Assembly (NCBI GenBank): GCA_022846635.1
Contig: AP025685.1
Coordinates: forward strand, 3,224,001 to 3,288,000
Reading direction: 5' to 3'
DNA: 64,000 nt
Source of the DNA: Salmonella enterica subsp. enterica serovar Choleraesuis
Lineage (GTDB): Bacteria > Pseudomonadota > Gammaproteobacteria > Enterobacterales > Enterobacteriaceae
Below the pieces are notes generated by a model. It made no database searches and was not told the origin of the DNA. It worked only from the letters and a program-made list of their open reading frames with translations. Shown in pieces: positions 53,013 through 62,441 of the stretch (position 1 is the first letter of the stretch; the number at the start of each line of letters is the position of its first letter). The translations under genes and the position numbers were made by a program.

Positions 53013-54431
53013 ATGAATCAGGATATTACTCCAGGGATCCTTGCGTTAGATCCCAGCGCGGCGGAGCCGTTTTATCGTCAGATTTATGAGCGATTTCGCT
53101 ATGCTATCGCCCAGGGGGTTTTAAAGCCGGGGCAGCGTATCCCTTCGGCCAGGGCGTTAGCCAAAGAGCTGGGGCTGGCTCGTGGCACGGTCGATAGCGC
53201 CTATTCTCTTCTGGCTGCCGAAGGTTATATCCAGCCTCGCGGCCAGGCGGGTACCGTGGTATCGGCAGATCTTAAGCCGGTGTCACTGCCCGTTACCCCT
53301 CCCGCCCGTCCCCGCATAGCAGCTCCCGCCAGTTTTAGGCCCGATTCAGTATTACCTTTCCAAATGGGATTACCGGCGCTGGACGCGTTTCCGCGTAAAA
53401 TCTGGGCGCGCCTTGCCGCCCGCGCCGCCCGCTCGATGCAGTTTGCCGATATGGCCCATCCGGACGTTTTAGGCTTGCCAGCTCTGCGCACCCAAATTGC
53501 GAGTTATCTTCAGGTATCACGCGGAATAGCCTGTTCCCCGCAGCAGGTTTTTCTTACCGCCGGTTATCGTCAGTCCATTGAGTTGATTCGCTATGCCCTG
53601 TTGCAGCCAGGCGACCAGGTCTGGCTGGAGAATCCGGGCTATCCGCCGAGTCAGCAGCTACTGGAGCGGATGCAGATAGCGACCGTTCCGGTTGCGGTTG
53701 ATAGTGAAGGAATAGACGTTGCGGCAGGTATCGCTGCTGCGCCATATGCCCGCGCGGCGGTAGTCACCCCCGCCCATCAAAGCCCGCTGTGCGTTTCGTT
53801 GTCATTGCCCCGTCGCCAGGCCCTGCTGGAGTGGGCCGGGCGCAGTAACGCATGGATAATTGAAGACGATTATGATGGTGAATACCGCTATGTCGGGCGG
53901 CCGCTGCCCGCGCTGAAAAGTCTCGACCGGCCGGGTCGGGTTATCTACTCCGGCACCTTTAGTAAGGTACTGTTTCCCGGTATCCGGCTGGCTTATCTGG
54001 TGGTACCTCAGCCCGAAGTCGCCCGCTTTGAGGAGATAGCCTCTATTTTCGGCTGCGGATTTCCCGCTCTGACACAAGAGATCGTGGCGGCATTTATGGC
54101 TGAAGGTCATTTTGCTCGCCACATTGTGCGTATGCGTAAGCTATACGGAGAACGACGCGAGCGCACCGCCGCCGGGCTTGAAAAAGTGCTGGGCGCGCGT
54201 ATGACGATAGATGCTCAGCCGGGCGGTATGCACCTGATATTAAGGCTGAGACAGCCGATATCTGACCGCCTGCTGGCAGACAAAATGCGGGATAGCGGGC
54301 TGTTTGCCGATGCCCTAAGCGAATGGATAAAGGAAGGGGAGCGGCCTCAGGCGTTGCTGCTAAACTTCACCAACGTCGAATCTCAGCTCCAGGCCGAAAC
54401 CCTGGCAGGACGTATTTTACAGCTGATGTAG
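53013..54431 (+). CDS. MocR/PdxR-type transcription factor (GntR-aminotransferase fusion)
   Basis: A 472-residue regulator. Residues ~18-85 form a GntR winged helix (FRYAIAQGVLKPGQRIPSAR; LGLARGTVDSAYSLLAAEGY). Residues ~115-470 form a type I aminotransferase-like domain with ENPGYPPSQQLLE and the PLP lysine K318 in GTFSK. MocR proteins sense PLP or amino acids and control nearby genes. Here the next gene, an AhpD-like protein, is 95 bases downstream on the same strand. The gene is GC-rich like the core genome and marks the end of the CDI island. Confidence 0.9.
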   Translation: MNQDITPGILALDPSAAEPFYRQIYERFRYAIAQGVLKPGQRIPSARALAKELGLARGTVDSAYSLLAAEGYIQPRGQAGTVVSADLKPVSLPVTPPARPRIAAPASFRPDSVLPFQMGLPALDAFPRKIWARLAARAARSMQFADMAHPDVLGLPALRTQIASYLQVSRGIACSPQQVFLTAGYRQSIELIRYALLQPGDQVWLENPGYPPSQQLLERMQIATVPVAVDSEGIDVAAGIAAAPYARAAVVTPAHQSPLCVSLSLPRRQALLEWAGRSNAWIIEDDYDGEYRYVGRPLPALKSLDRPGRVIYSGTFSKVLFPGIRLAYLVVPQPEVARFEEIASIFGCGFPALTQEIVAAFMAEGHFARHIVRMRKLYGERRERTAAGLEKVLGARMTIDAQPGGMHLILRLRQPISDRLLADKMRDSGLFADALSEWIKEGERPQALLLNFTNVESQLQAETLAGRILQLM

Positions 54432-54526
54432 CCGCTTTATGGCCTGGTATAAAACGCTATTCATGGCCCTTCACTACCAGGCCAATGCACATATACTGAC
54501 GCCATCAACCGAGCAGAGGAATCATC

Positions 54527-54988
54527 ATGAGCAAACGTATCGACTACAGCAAAGTATCACCCGATATCTATAAGGCTTTTGGCGGCGTATACAGCGCGGT
54601 GCTGAAAGGCAGCCTGCCTAAGGCGCTGATTGATTTAGTCTACTTGCGAGTCTCTCAGATTAACGGCTGCGCTTTCTGCATCGATATGCACTCACGCGAC
54701 CTGCTGAAATCGGGACTAGATGTAGAGAAACTGGTACTTATCCCGGTGTGGCATGAGGCCGGTAACCTGTTCACCCCGCGCGAACAGGCGGCACTGGCCT
54801 GGGCCGAGGTCGTGACTCGCGTTGCCGACAGTGGCGTGCCGGATGCTGATTATCAGGCGGCCAGCGCCGAGTTCTCAGACGTTGAGCTGGCAGATTTAAC
54901 CTATGCTATCGGCCTGATGAATGCGTTTAACCGCTTTGGCGTCAGCTTCCGCGCCACGCCTGCGGCGGCGGCTAAAGCCAACGCTTAA
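54527..54988 (+). CDS. Carboxymuconolactone decarboxylase/AhpD-like protein
   Basis: A 153-residue helical protein with the redox motif C48-A-F-C51-I-D-M-H55 of AhpD-type alkylhydroperoxidases, and EQAALAWAEVVTRVA near the middle. Proteins with CxxC-x3-H in this family have peroxidase-linked thiol activity or are uncharacterised. GCAGAGGAATCATC precedes the ATG. It may be regulated by the MocR gene before it. A palindromic terminator follows. Confidence 0.85.
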   Translation: MSKRIDYSKVSPDIYKAFGGVYSAVLKGSLPKALIDLVYLRVSQINGCAFCIDMHSRDLLKSGLDVEKLVLIPVWHEAGNLFTPREQAALAWAEVVTRVADSGVPDADYQAASAEFSDVELADLTYAIGLMNAFNRFGVSFRATPAAAAKANA

Positions 54989-55025
54989 CTTCTGTAACAC
55001 GAGCTGGCCTTAAAACCGGCAGTAA

Positions 55026-55047
55026 AAAGGGGCCATATGGCCCCTTT
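55026..55047. terminator. Bidirectional terminator
   Basis: Perfect 22-bp palindrome with arms AAAGGGGCC and GGCCCCTTT and an ATAT centre, flanked by A and T runs, between the convergent AhpD-like and PTS IIC genes. Confidence 0.85.
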
Positions 55048-55075
55048 CTCTTATGATTATCGCTCACTGCCGGGC

Positions 55076-56449
55076 TTAATCTTCACACTCTTCCGGCACT
55101 GGCTTTTTCTTCGCCGTAAAGTTGTAGATAACCAGCAGCGCGAAGATACCGGTGATAACCATCATAATACTGCCGGTATTCAGGAACCGCGCCATGTTAC
55201 CCAGCAGGATCCCCGCCACCCCGAAGTCGGTGTCTGAGAAGGTTGTGTTACTCATTCCCAGTGCGCCCAGTACCGGCAACAGCGCTACAGGCAGGAAGGT
55301 TATCAGAATGCCGTGAGCGAATGCGCCGATGATAGCGCCGCGTTTACCACCGGTGGCATTGCCAAATACCCCCGCCGTCGCACCGCAGAAAAAGTGCGGA
55401 ACGACGCCCGGCAGAATCAGTACCCAGTTCAGCTGACCAAGAATAAACAGCCCCACCAGGCCACCGATAAAGCTGGAGATGAAGCCCACCAGCACCGCGT
55501 TAGGCGCATAAGGGAAGACGATTGGGCAGTCCAGCGCCGGACGGGCGTTAGGCACCAGTTTTTCCGAGAAACCGGTAAAGGCCGGTACGATTTCCGCCAG
55601 AATCAGGCGCACGCCCTGGAGAATAATAAATACCCCAGCTGCAAAAGTGATGGCCTGAATGAAGGAGTAAACCAGGTAGTTCTGGCCCTGACTGAAGTGG
55701 CTTTCTACATATTCCCGCCCCGCAGATACCGACAGGATGAAGTAGATAACCATCATAGTCAGTGAAATAGAGATGGTGCTGTCGCGCAAAAAACTCAGGT
55801 TTTTTGGCATGTTCATCTCTTCGGTAGACTTAGAGCCTTTACCGACCACCGAACCAATCCATCCGGAGAGCACATAACCGATGGTGCCGGTATGAGCCAG
55901 CGCCACCTGGTCGTTACCCACGATTTTACGCATATACGGCTGAGCCAAAGCGGGGAAAGCCGCCATCATCAGCCCCAGCGCCAGGGAGCCGGTGTAAATA
56001 AGCTCGATACCTTCAAAACCGGCCACCGAAAGAATAATCGCCACCATACAGGCCATATAAAAGGTCACGTGGCCAGACAGGTAGATATATTTCAGGCGGG
56101 TAAAGCGGGCAACGATAATATTAGCCACCATACCAAACGCCATAATTAGCGTGGTTGGCGCACCATATTTCGCCAGGGCGATAGAGACCATGGCTTCGTT
56201 ATTCGGGATAATCCCCTGAACGTCAAATGCCTGTTTGAAGATATCACCCAACGGGGCCAGGGAGCCCACCAGCACCGAAGCACCGCCAGACAGGACCAAA
56301 AAGCCCAGAATAGTTTTAACCGTGCCTTTGATAATGTCCGGGAATGATTTTTTTTGCGCGACCAGGCCAAACAATGCCACCAATCCAACCAGGATTGATG
56401 GCACTTTCAGCACGTCGACAACCACCGATAAAAGGTTTTCAATAAACAT
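55076..56449 (-). CDS. PTS IIC component, ascorbate (UlaA/SgaT) family
   Basis: A 457-residue permease with about eleven hydrophobic segments, the size of UlaA (465). Family features include FDVQGIIPNNEAMVSIALAKYG, TLIMAFGMVANIIVARFTRLKY, LSGHVTFYMACM and PALDCPIVFPYAPNAVLVGF. It carries a sugar acid or related compound across the membrane with phosphorylation by the IIA and IIB genes upstream. The operon ends here. The transketolase linkage suggests a product that enters the pentose phosphate pathway rather than ascorbate itself. Confidence 0.9.
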   Translation of the reverse strand: MFIENLLSVVVDVLKVPSILVGLVALFGLVAQKKSFPDIIKGTVKTILGFLVLSGGASVLVGSLAPLGDIFKQAFDVQGIIPNNEAMVSIALAKYGAPTTLIMAFGMVANIIVARFTRLKYIYLSGHVTFYMACMVAIILSVAGFEGIELIYTGSLALGLMMAAFPALAQPYMRKIVGNDQVALAHTGTIGYVLSGWIGSVVGKGSKSTEEMNMPKNLSFLRDSTISISLTMMVIYFILSVSAGREYVESHFSQGQNYLVYSFIQAITFAAGVFIILQGVRLILAEIVPAFTGFSEKLVPNARPALDCPIVFPYAPNAVLVGFISSFIGGLVGLFILGQLNWVLILPGVVPHFFCGATAGVFGNATGGKRGAIIGAFAHGILITFLPVALLPVLGALGMSNTTFSDTDFGVAGILLGNMARFLNTGSIMMVITGIFALLVIYNFTAKKKPVPEECED

Positions 56450-56491
56450 ATTAACCTCAGGGGTAAGGTGTGCTTTTTATAATGTTATTAA

Positions 56492-56764
56492 TTACGCTTT
56501 ATTAAAGTACTCGCGCAGTTTTTGCTCGATCTCTTTAATGTCGATGATGTTATTAATAATGATAACTTTTTGCTCCGGCAGGTTGGCGCTGTAAGCGATG
56601 TCTTTACCCATCACAAATACATCGGCAACGTCTGGCGTTACTGAACCAAGGTCAGAGTGCTCTACCTCTGCTTCTACCTCGATTTTTTTCAGAACTTTTT
56701 TGATGTTCATTTCCATCATAAAGCTACTGCCCAAACCTGAACCACACACAGCCATAATTTTCAT
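56492..56764 (-). CDS. PTS IIB component, UlaB-like
   Basis: A 90-residue protein with MKIMAVCGSGLGSSFMMEMN at the start; the cysteine (C7) in the CGSGLGSS loop is the phosphorylated residue. The start at 56764 was chosen because GAGG lies 7 bases before it; the frame also permits 56776. It passes phosphate from IIA to the sugar bound by IIC. Confidence 0.88.
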   Translation of the reverse strand: MKIMAVCGSGLGSSFMMEMNIKKVLKKIEVEAEVEHSDLGSVTPDVADVFVMGKDIAYSANLPEQKVIIINNIIDIKEIEQKLREYFNKA

Positions 56765-56798
56765 ATCACACCTCATAATCCGGAATGTATTTGATGAT

Positions 56799-57260
56799 TT
56801 AACTTATTGCGTTTGTTGCCAACAGAATGGCATTCAGTTCATTAATATTCTGGCTATTGAAAATACGCTCCATGGCCTCGTCATCAGAGAGCACTTCCGC
56901 CAGCTGCGAAATCATTTCTATGTGACTATTACTGTCAGGCGCGGAGAACATAATAATGACGTCGACCGGGTCATTTTCATCGGCATCAAAGTTCACCGGC
57001 TGGCCCAGTTTAACAATTGATAATCCCAGCGCTTTGGCTCCCTGCTCCGGGCGGGCATGCGGCATGGCGATACGCGGCGCAATAACAAAATAGGGGCCTA
57101 TTTCTTGTTTCTGGGCAATGATGGTATCTACATAATCCTGAGTGATAGCCCCCTCGCTAAGCAGCGGACGGCCTGCGGCCTGAATAGCCTCTTTCCAGTC
57201 GGCGACGCGCTCCAGGTACTGCACTTTTTCGTGTGTTAACCACTTTGCTAAGTCAGACAT
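56799..57260 (-). CDS. PTS IIA component, UlaC-like (mannitol/fructose-type fold)
   Basis: A 153-residue EIIA with phosphorylated histidine H68 in APRIAMPHARPEQG. TTGAGGGAATAGAAAAT gives a good ribosome site. It is second in the operon after transketolase (30-base gap) and before the IIB and IIC genes, so all four are probably co-transcribed. Confidence 0.88.
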   Translation of the reverse strand: MSDLAKWLTHEKVQYLERVADWKEAIQAAGRPLLSEGAITQDYVDTIIAQKQEIGPYFVIAPRIAMPHARPEQGAKALGLSIVKLGQPVNFDADENDPVDVIIMFSAPDSNSHIEMISQLAEVLSDDEAMERIFNSQNINELNAILLATNAIS

Positions 57261-57290
57261 ATTTTCTATTCCCTCAAAATCAGTTGCCGG

Positions 57291-59285
57291 TTACTTCAGC
57301 AGGCTGCGGGCGGTGCCGAGCACATTTTCCACCGTAAACCCAAAGTGGCGGAACAACACGCTGGCCGGAGCCGATTCCCCAAAGGTGCTCATGCCAATAA
57401 CTTTGCCATCAAGCCCGGTGTAACGCTGCCAGAACCCTTCGATGCTAGCCTCCACCGCCAGGCGTTTACGCACGGCATTTGGCAGCACCGACTCTTTATA
57501 AGCCTCATCCTGTTTGTCGAAGCGTTCGGTGCATGGCATGGAAACCACCCTCACCCGGCGGCCTTCGGCTTTAAGTTCTGCTGCGGCGCTAACGACCAGT
57601 TCAATTTCCGACCCAGAGGAAATCAACAGCAGTTCCGGCTGCCCTTCACAATCCACCAGCACGTAGCCACCGCGGGAAATATCCGCCATCTGCGCGGCAC
57701 TGCGCGGCTGCTGGGCCAGAGGCTGACGGGTAAAAATGAGCGCGCTCGGCCCATTCTGGCGCTCGACGGCTTCTCGCCACGCGATAGCGACCTCTACCCG
57801 ATCGCAGCCGCGCCAGGTTTCCATATTTGGCGTCAGGCGCAGTGAAGCAAGCTGCTCCACCGGCTGATGGGTTGGCCCGTCTTCCCCTAAACCGATGGTG
57901 TCGTGGGTATAGACAAATACCGAGCGGATTTTCATTAGCGCCGCCATGCGTACCGCGTTGCGGGCATACTCCATAAACATCAGGAAGGTGCCGCCATAAG
58001 GGATAAAACCGCCGTGCAAGGCCAGGCCATTCATGATGGCCGACATGCCGAACTCCCGAACGCCATAACTGATGTAGTTACCCTGGGGGTGCTCCGCGGT
58101 GAAATCTACCGACTTGCAGTGGCGGGTCAGGTTAGATGGCGACAGGTCGGCCGAGCCCCCCATCAGCTCCGGCAGCAAACCGGCAAAATGGTTCAGGCAG
58201 TGCTGGCTCGCCTGGCGGGTCGCGAGGCTTTCCGGGTTAGCCTGTAGGGTCGCAATATAGTTATCCATATCCTGCGACCAGTTTTCCGGCAACTGACCAT
58301 TCATCCGGCGGGTAAATTCTGCGGCCAGCTCCGGCCACTCTTGCTGCCAGGCCTGGTATAAACAGTCCCACTGTTGCTGGCTGGCGGCCCCTGTTTTCGT
58401 AGCGTCCCATGCGTCATAAATTGCGCCAGGAATCTCAAACGGTGCATAAGGCCAGTTGAGCTCTTTACGCACCAGCGCCACTTCTTCCGCGCCCAGCGCC
58501 GAGCCGTGGCAATCGTGACTGTTTGCTTTGTTTGGTGAGCCAAACCCGATAATGGTTTTACAGCACAGCAGGCTTGGTTTATCGGTTACTGCTTTAGCCT
58601 CACGCACTGCGGCATCAATCGCCTGCGGATCGTGCCCGTCGATTCCTTCGATAACGTGCCAGCCATAGGCCCGGAAGCGCGCTGCCGTATCTTCTGAGAA
58701 CCAGCCTTCAACGTGCCCATCAATAGAGATGCCGTTATCGTCCCAGACCGCGATAAGCTTCCCAAGCTGTAGTGTTCCGGCCAGCGCGCAGGCCTCATGG
58801 GAGATACCCTCCATCAGGCAGCCATCGCCCATAAACAGCCAGGTAAAGTGAGAGACGATATCGAATCCCGGCTTATTGAACTGGGCCGCCAGGGCTTTCT
58901 CGGCGATAGCCATGCCGACAGCATTGGCCACGCCCTGGCCCAGCGGCCCGGTGGTGGTTTCTACGCCCGGGGTATAGCCATATTCTGGATGGCCGGGAGT
59001 GCGGGAATGGAGCTGACGAAATTCCCGCAGGGAGTCCATCGTCACGTCGTAACCGGTGAGATGCAGCAACGAATAGTGCAGCATGGAGCCATGGCCGTTG
59101 GACTGAATATAGCGATCGCGGTTAAACCACTGGGGATTTTTAGGATTGTGACGAAGGTGATGACGCCAGATAACTTCAGCGATATCTGCCATGCCCATAG
59201 GGGCGCCCGGATGACCAGAATTGGCCTTTTGAATTGCGTCGATACTCAGAATACGGATTGCGTTTGCCAGCTCTCGATTTGCCAT
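57291..59285 (-). CDS. Transketolase
   Basis: A 664-residue transketolase, the size of E. coli TktA/TktB (663-667). Visible are [14 protein letters not shown] (His near 26), [10 protein letters not shown], the thiamine-pyrophosphate motif [18 protein letters not shown] (about 154-171), [23 protein letters not shown] with the catalytic Glu, and [18 protein letters not shown]. It moves two-carbon units between sugar phosphates. Its place at the head of a PTS operon indicates that the transported compound is broken down through pentose phosphates. Probably a pathway-specific extra copy, not the housekeeping gene. Confidence 0.92.
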   Translation of the reverse strand: MANRELANAIRILSIDAIQKANSGHPGAPMGMADIAEVIWRHHLRHNPKNPQWFNRDRYIQSNGHGSMLHYSLLHLTGYDVTMDSLREFRQLHSRTPGHPEYGYTPGVETTTGPLGQGVANAVGMAIAEKALAAQFNKPGFDIVSHFTWLFMGDGCLMEGISHEACALAGTLQLGKLIAVWDDNGISIDGHVEGWFSEDTAARFRAYGWHVIEGIDGHDPQAIDAAVREAKAVTDKPSLLCCKTIIGFGSPNKANSHDCHGSALGAEEVALVRKELNWPYAPFEIPGAIYDAWDATKTGAASQQQWDCLYQAWQQEWPELAAEFTRRMNGQLPENWSQDMDNYIATLQANPESLATRQASQHCLNHFAGLLPELMGGSADLSPSNLTRHCKSVDFTAEHPQGNYISYGVREFGMSAIMNGLALHGGFIPYGGTFLMFMEYARNAVRMAALMKIRSVFVYTHDTIGLGEDGPTHQPVEQLASLRLTPNMETWRGCDRVEVAIAWREAVERQNGPSALIFTRQPLAQQPRSAAQMADISRGGYVLVDCEGQPELLLISSGSEIELVVSAAAELKAEGRRVRVVSMPCTERFDKQDEAYKESVLPNAVRKRLAVEASIEGFWQRYTGLDGKVIGMSTFGESAPASVLFRHFGFTVENVLGTARSLLK

Positions 59286-59783
59286 GAACTCATCTCACTT
59301 TAGACTTAATTTGTCAGTAATCTGAAATCGTGCCGCAGGATCTAATGCCTTAGATGTCCAGTCATTCTGTTGCTATGCGTCGGGCTTAAGCTTTGATCTT
59401 TAGTTGTATTTTTCCGGCTGTTATAAGCTTAAGTACTCGCTCCCTGCGAAAATCCGTCTTACCACCACCAACAAACAACTTATAAAACAAATGCTTAATA
59501 TAAATTAATTTACTTTGGTGATAGTGAAAGTTTTTTTATTGATAAGTTTTCATCACGTCTATACATGTTCAACTTGTCTATACATGCAAATGATGCACAT
59601 AGACGTGTATAGATACAATATGTAAAATCAAAATATGGCTAAGCATGTTATTTTGATCTGTGATTCCGTTATCTCGATCACATCCCCTGGCATTCAGGCT
59701 GGTGCCATGAAAATAAATTCAGGCATACATGTAGCAAAGCAGCCCGTCGGGGCCATATTTTTATACTTACGGGAACCTCATTG
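59286..59783. promoter_or_regulatory. Divergent control region with GntR-type operators
   Basis: About 500 AT-rich bases between the transketolase operon (minus) and the GntR gene (plus). GTCTATACATG occurs twice, at 59557-59567 and 59576-59586, exactly 19 bases apart. An inverted near-copy CGTGTATAGAT (two differences from the reverse complement) lies at 59604-59614. The sites fit HutC/UTRA GntR operators (TCTATAC half-sites) and are the likely binding sites of the protein encoded next door. Confidence 0.7.
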
Positions 59784-60518
59784 ATGGTCGATGGCATTAC
59801 AGAAAAGCAGAAAGAGGTGGTTGATTATATTCTCCGAAAAATTAAAGACAGCGGGCTGTTACCGGGAGATAAAATCGACACTGAAATTGCTATAGCCAAA
59901 AATATTGGAATTACCCGCGCCACGGTTCGTGAAGCTACACGGATTCTTATTGAACAGCAGCGAGTTTACCGGGTAAAAGGCTCGGGTTTGTTTGTCGGTT
60001 CCATTGGAAAAAGTAACCATTCGGGCCGATTTCACGCCCTATCTCCATTTGACTATCAGGCCCAGAAAAACGGCTATAAAGGCGTTAGAAAGGTTATTTC
60101 TGCCAGCATTATAAAAGTCCCGTCGCCAGAGATAGCGCAGGCTTTACGGATAAAAAATGGCGATCAGATTTATAAGATCTTACGCCTGATGTGTTTTGAT
60201 GAAACGCCGGTGGCGCTGGAATATATCCATATGCCGGTAAATCTGTTTAGCAGTATGGAATTCAGCAAGCTGGAAATATCTAAATACACCTATATAGAAG
60301 AAGTCACCGGGAAAAAGGTACAGCGCCGCAGCCAAAGCTTAAGCGCTTTTAATGTTACCGATCCCGAGCAGCTTGAGCTGCTCAATTTAACCGAGAATTC
60401 GGCGGCGCTGGAGATAAACGAAACGGTTTACCTGGATGACGGCGTACCCTGCGAAGTGAATATCGCCATCATCAACTCCAGGCTGTTCAAACTTAGCCAG
60501 AACTCAGAGCGTTCGTAA
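59784..60518 (+). CDS. GntR family regulator, HutC/UTRA type
   Basis: A 244-residue regulator: winged helix at about residues 5-75 (RKIKDSGLLPGDKIDTEIAI; IGITRATVREATRILIEQ) and a C-terminal UTRA ligand domain (about 95-235; IYKILRLMCFDETPVALEY, LEINETVYLDDGVPCEV). ATG at 59784 follows GGGAACCTCATTG; a TTG just upstream is less likely. It is divergent from the transketolase-PTS operon and probably represses it until the sugar phosphate binds. Confidence 0.88.
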   Translation: MVDGITEKQKEVVDYILRKIKDSGLLPGDKIDTEIAIAKNIGITRATVREATRILIEQQRVYRVKGSGLFVGSIGKSNHSGRFHALSPFDYQAQKNGYKGVRKVISASIIKVPSPEIAQALRIKNGDQIYKILRLMCFDETPVALEYIHMPVNLFSSMEFSKLEISKYTYIEEVTGKKVQRRSQSLSAFNVTDPEQLELLNLTENSAALEINETVYLDDGVPCEVNIAIINSRLFKLSQNSERS

Positions 60519-60573
60519 TTCACGCCCGTTTTCTTATGCTTTAACCTGCGACCCTTCCTCTTCTTACCGCAGC

Positions 60574-61761
60574 TCATCTCTCAGAAGAGGACTGGGTCGT
60601 TGGGGTATAGATGATGCGCAGAGTACCGCGATATTTGCCGGAACTTTTGTCTGTCATTTTAAACTGCGGCGTTATTAGCGTAATAGGAGCCGGAACACAC
60701 CAGGTGGAACCGGGAACGCCGGGCAGCACCACCTGGCGCTGGATATTACGCCGGTTGGTGTTCATCCAGATAATCTCTTTACCGTTAGTGATATTCTGCA
60801 CCGCACCCGTTGTAGGGTTCAGTACGCTGACTCGATAATCAATTCGATTGGCGGGTTGAGTTTTAACTCCCCCAACACGATAAACCGAAAACTGCCCCGT
60901 CGGCCTGCCTTCCGCTGACGCCCCCTCATCGCTAAAAATAAGGCTGACCTGGTTACGAGTAGAGTCACTGCCGTCATACAGGCACATATCCAGCCCATTG
61001 CGACCGCTGGCTTCGGCATCTTTACCCGGATGAGCATTAATCTTCAGATTCACGGTGGGCGTCGAAGTTGGATAAGCGGGAAAATAGATTTGCTGAGTGC
61101 CGGTGTCTGTAATTCGCAGAGTAATATCGGCATTCCAGTCTGCACGCAGAATCGGGTTCCAGGTACAGCCAGTATGAGTGTCTTCATACCCCGAACAAGG
61201 CCCCCCCCAGGCTTTTACTCTCATCTTTAGTGATGCCTTCCAGACTCCAGTAAGCGGTAGTTTTTTTAACTCCTGAGCGGGAATGAAGACATTGAAACCA
61301 TTGGTCTTTCTTAACATTGCTGCAGCATTCCAGGACGCATAGCTCCCCCACTTTCTGGAGGTCAATAGCAAATCAACTTTACGCCCGCTAGAGTGCCTGA
61401 ACTCCAGCGTAATAGTGTCATTACCCGTGTCACCAACAATCCAGTAGGGAGAACTCTGACAATACCCATAGACAGAGTTGGCGTTATTGCAAAGCAGAAT
61501 ATTCTGGCTATCCATATTAATACATCCGATTGAAGTACCGCAGGCAGGATCAGTAGCACCGCCAAACTCATTCTTCCAGATATAAATATTGGCTGGCATT
61601 CCCGCCAGGTCATAACCAACATCTATTTGGGTATTTTTAGGCCCAGGAGCTGTATTAACAAATTCCTTCGCCGCCAGCTTTTCAGAAACAAAAGACAGGC
61701 AGACAGATAATAATAATCCGCACAGAAACAACCGCCTCATGCCTGGCGCAATGCTGTTCAT
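60574..61761 (-). CDS. CS1/alpha-type fimbrial tip protein (CfaE/CblD family)
   Basis: A 395-residue secreted protein with signal peptide (MRRLFLCGLLLSVCLSFVSEKLAA within the first ~31 residues). It ends with a conserved pilin-like domain (NPTTGAVQNITNGKEIIWMN; RRNIQRQVVLPGVPGSTWCV; KYRGTLRIIYTPT). The family initiates assembly of class 5 (alpha) fimbriae and binds host receptors at the tip. Several cysteines in the N-terminal half likely form disulfides. It is last in the operon after the usher and a shortened paralogue. Confidence 0.8.
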   Translation of the reverse strand: MNSIAPGMRRLFLCGLLLSVCLSFVSEKLAAKEFVNTAPGPKNTQIDVGYDLAGMPANIYIWKNEFGGATDPACGTSIGCINMDSQNILLCNNANSVYGYCQSSPYWIVGDTGNDTITLEFRHSSGRKVDLLLTSRKWGSYASWNAAAMLRKTNGFNVFIPAQELKKLPLTGVWKASLKMRVKAWGGPCSGYEDTHTGCTWNPILRADWNADITLRITDTGTQQIYFPAYPTSTPTVNLKINAHPGKDAEASGRNGLDMCLYDGSDSTRNQVSLIFSDEGASAEGRPTGQFSVYRVGGVKTQPANRIDYRVSVLNPTTGAVQNITNGKEIIWMNTNRRNIQRQVVLPGVPGSTWCVPAPITLITPQFKMTDKSSGKYRGTLRIIYTPTTQSSSER

Positions 61762-61823
61762 CCTTTTAACTCCGTATCTTGATAAAATACTTAACTTCGT
61801 AGTCGTCCGCGGCAGCCCAGGTA

Positions 61824-62420
61824 TTACTTTATGGAGGACGATTGAGTTGTTGGGGTATAGATAATGCGTAGTATTCCGCGATAACGGCCTGAGCTTTTAT
61901 CCGTTACTGGAAAGTCTGGCGTTATCAAGGTTATTGGGGCCGGTACACACCAGGTAGGGCCAGTTACACCGGGTAGTACTACCTGGCGCTGTATATTGCG
62001 CCGGTTGGTATTAGTCCAGACAACTTCTTTACCATTACTGACCTCCTGCGCACCCCAGGTGGTAGGGTTTAATACGCTAACCCGATAATCCACCCGGTTA
62101 GCGGATTTGGTTTTATCCCTTCCCTCACGGTAGACCGAAAATAACCCTTCCTGGCGGCCTTCATTCGCAGAACCTTTATTATCGGCACAGTTTGCTGTGG
62201 TGGTACAGGGACTCCCCGTAACCCCTACCCCACCAAATTCGTTATTCCAGATATACATATTCACCGAAACCCCGGCACGGTCGAAACCAAAATCTATGGT
62301 TTTATCCTGAGACCCCGGAGCAAATCCAACCGCATCGGCGTCAAAGACACATACTACGCTTGCAAATATCAGCAAGATGTTAAGAACCATCCATCCGGGG
62401 TTTAACCGATAGCAGGCCAT
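61824..62420 (-). CDS. Internally deleted paralogue of the fimbrial tip protein
   Basis: A 198-residue protein that joins the N-terminal ~80 residues of a CfaE/CblD-type protein (IDFGFDRAGVSVNMYIWNNEFGG) to its C-terminal ~120 (LFSVYREG ... RRNIQRQVVLPG ... YTPTTQSS). About 195 residues of the neighbour's middle part, including most of the receptor domain, are missing, and the join is in frame. It keeps a signal peptide and a ribosome site (AAAGGGAATAGAAT). It may be a decaying duplicate or a short adaptor pilin that keeps only the assembly domain. Confidence 0.7.
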   Translation of the reverse strand: MACYRLNPGWMVLNILLIFASVVCVFDADAVGFAPGSQDKTIDFGFDRAGVSVNMYIWNNEFGGVGVTGSPCTTTANCADNKGSANEGRQEGLFSVYREGRDKTKSANRVDYRVSVLNPTTWGAQEVSNGKEVVWTNTNRRNIQRQVVLPGVTGPTWCVPAPITLITPDFPVTDKSSGRYRGILRIIYTPTTQSSSIK

Positions 62421-62441
62421 ATTCTATTCCCTTTTTTTAGC

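Noticed and set aside
59661..59694. CRP site between transketolase and the GntR gene (TGTGA ... TCACA)
   Set aside because: The half-sites are 14 bases apart instead of 6.
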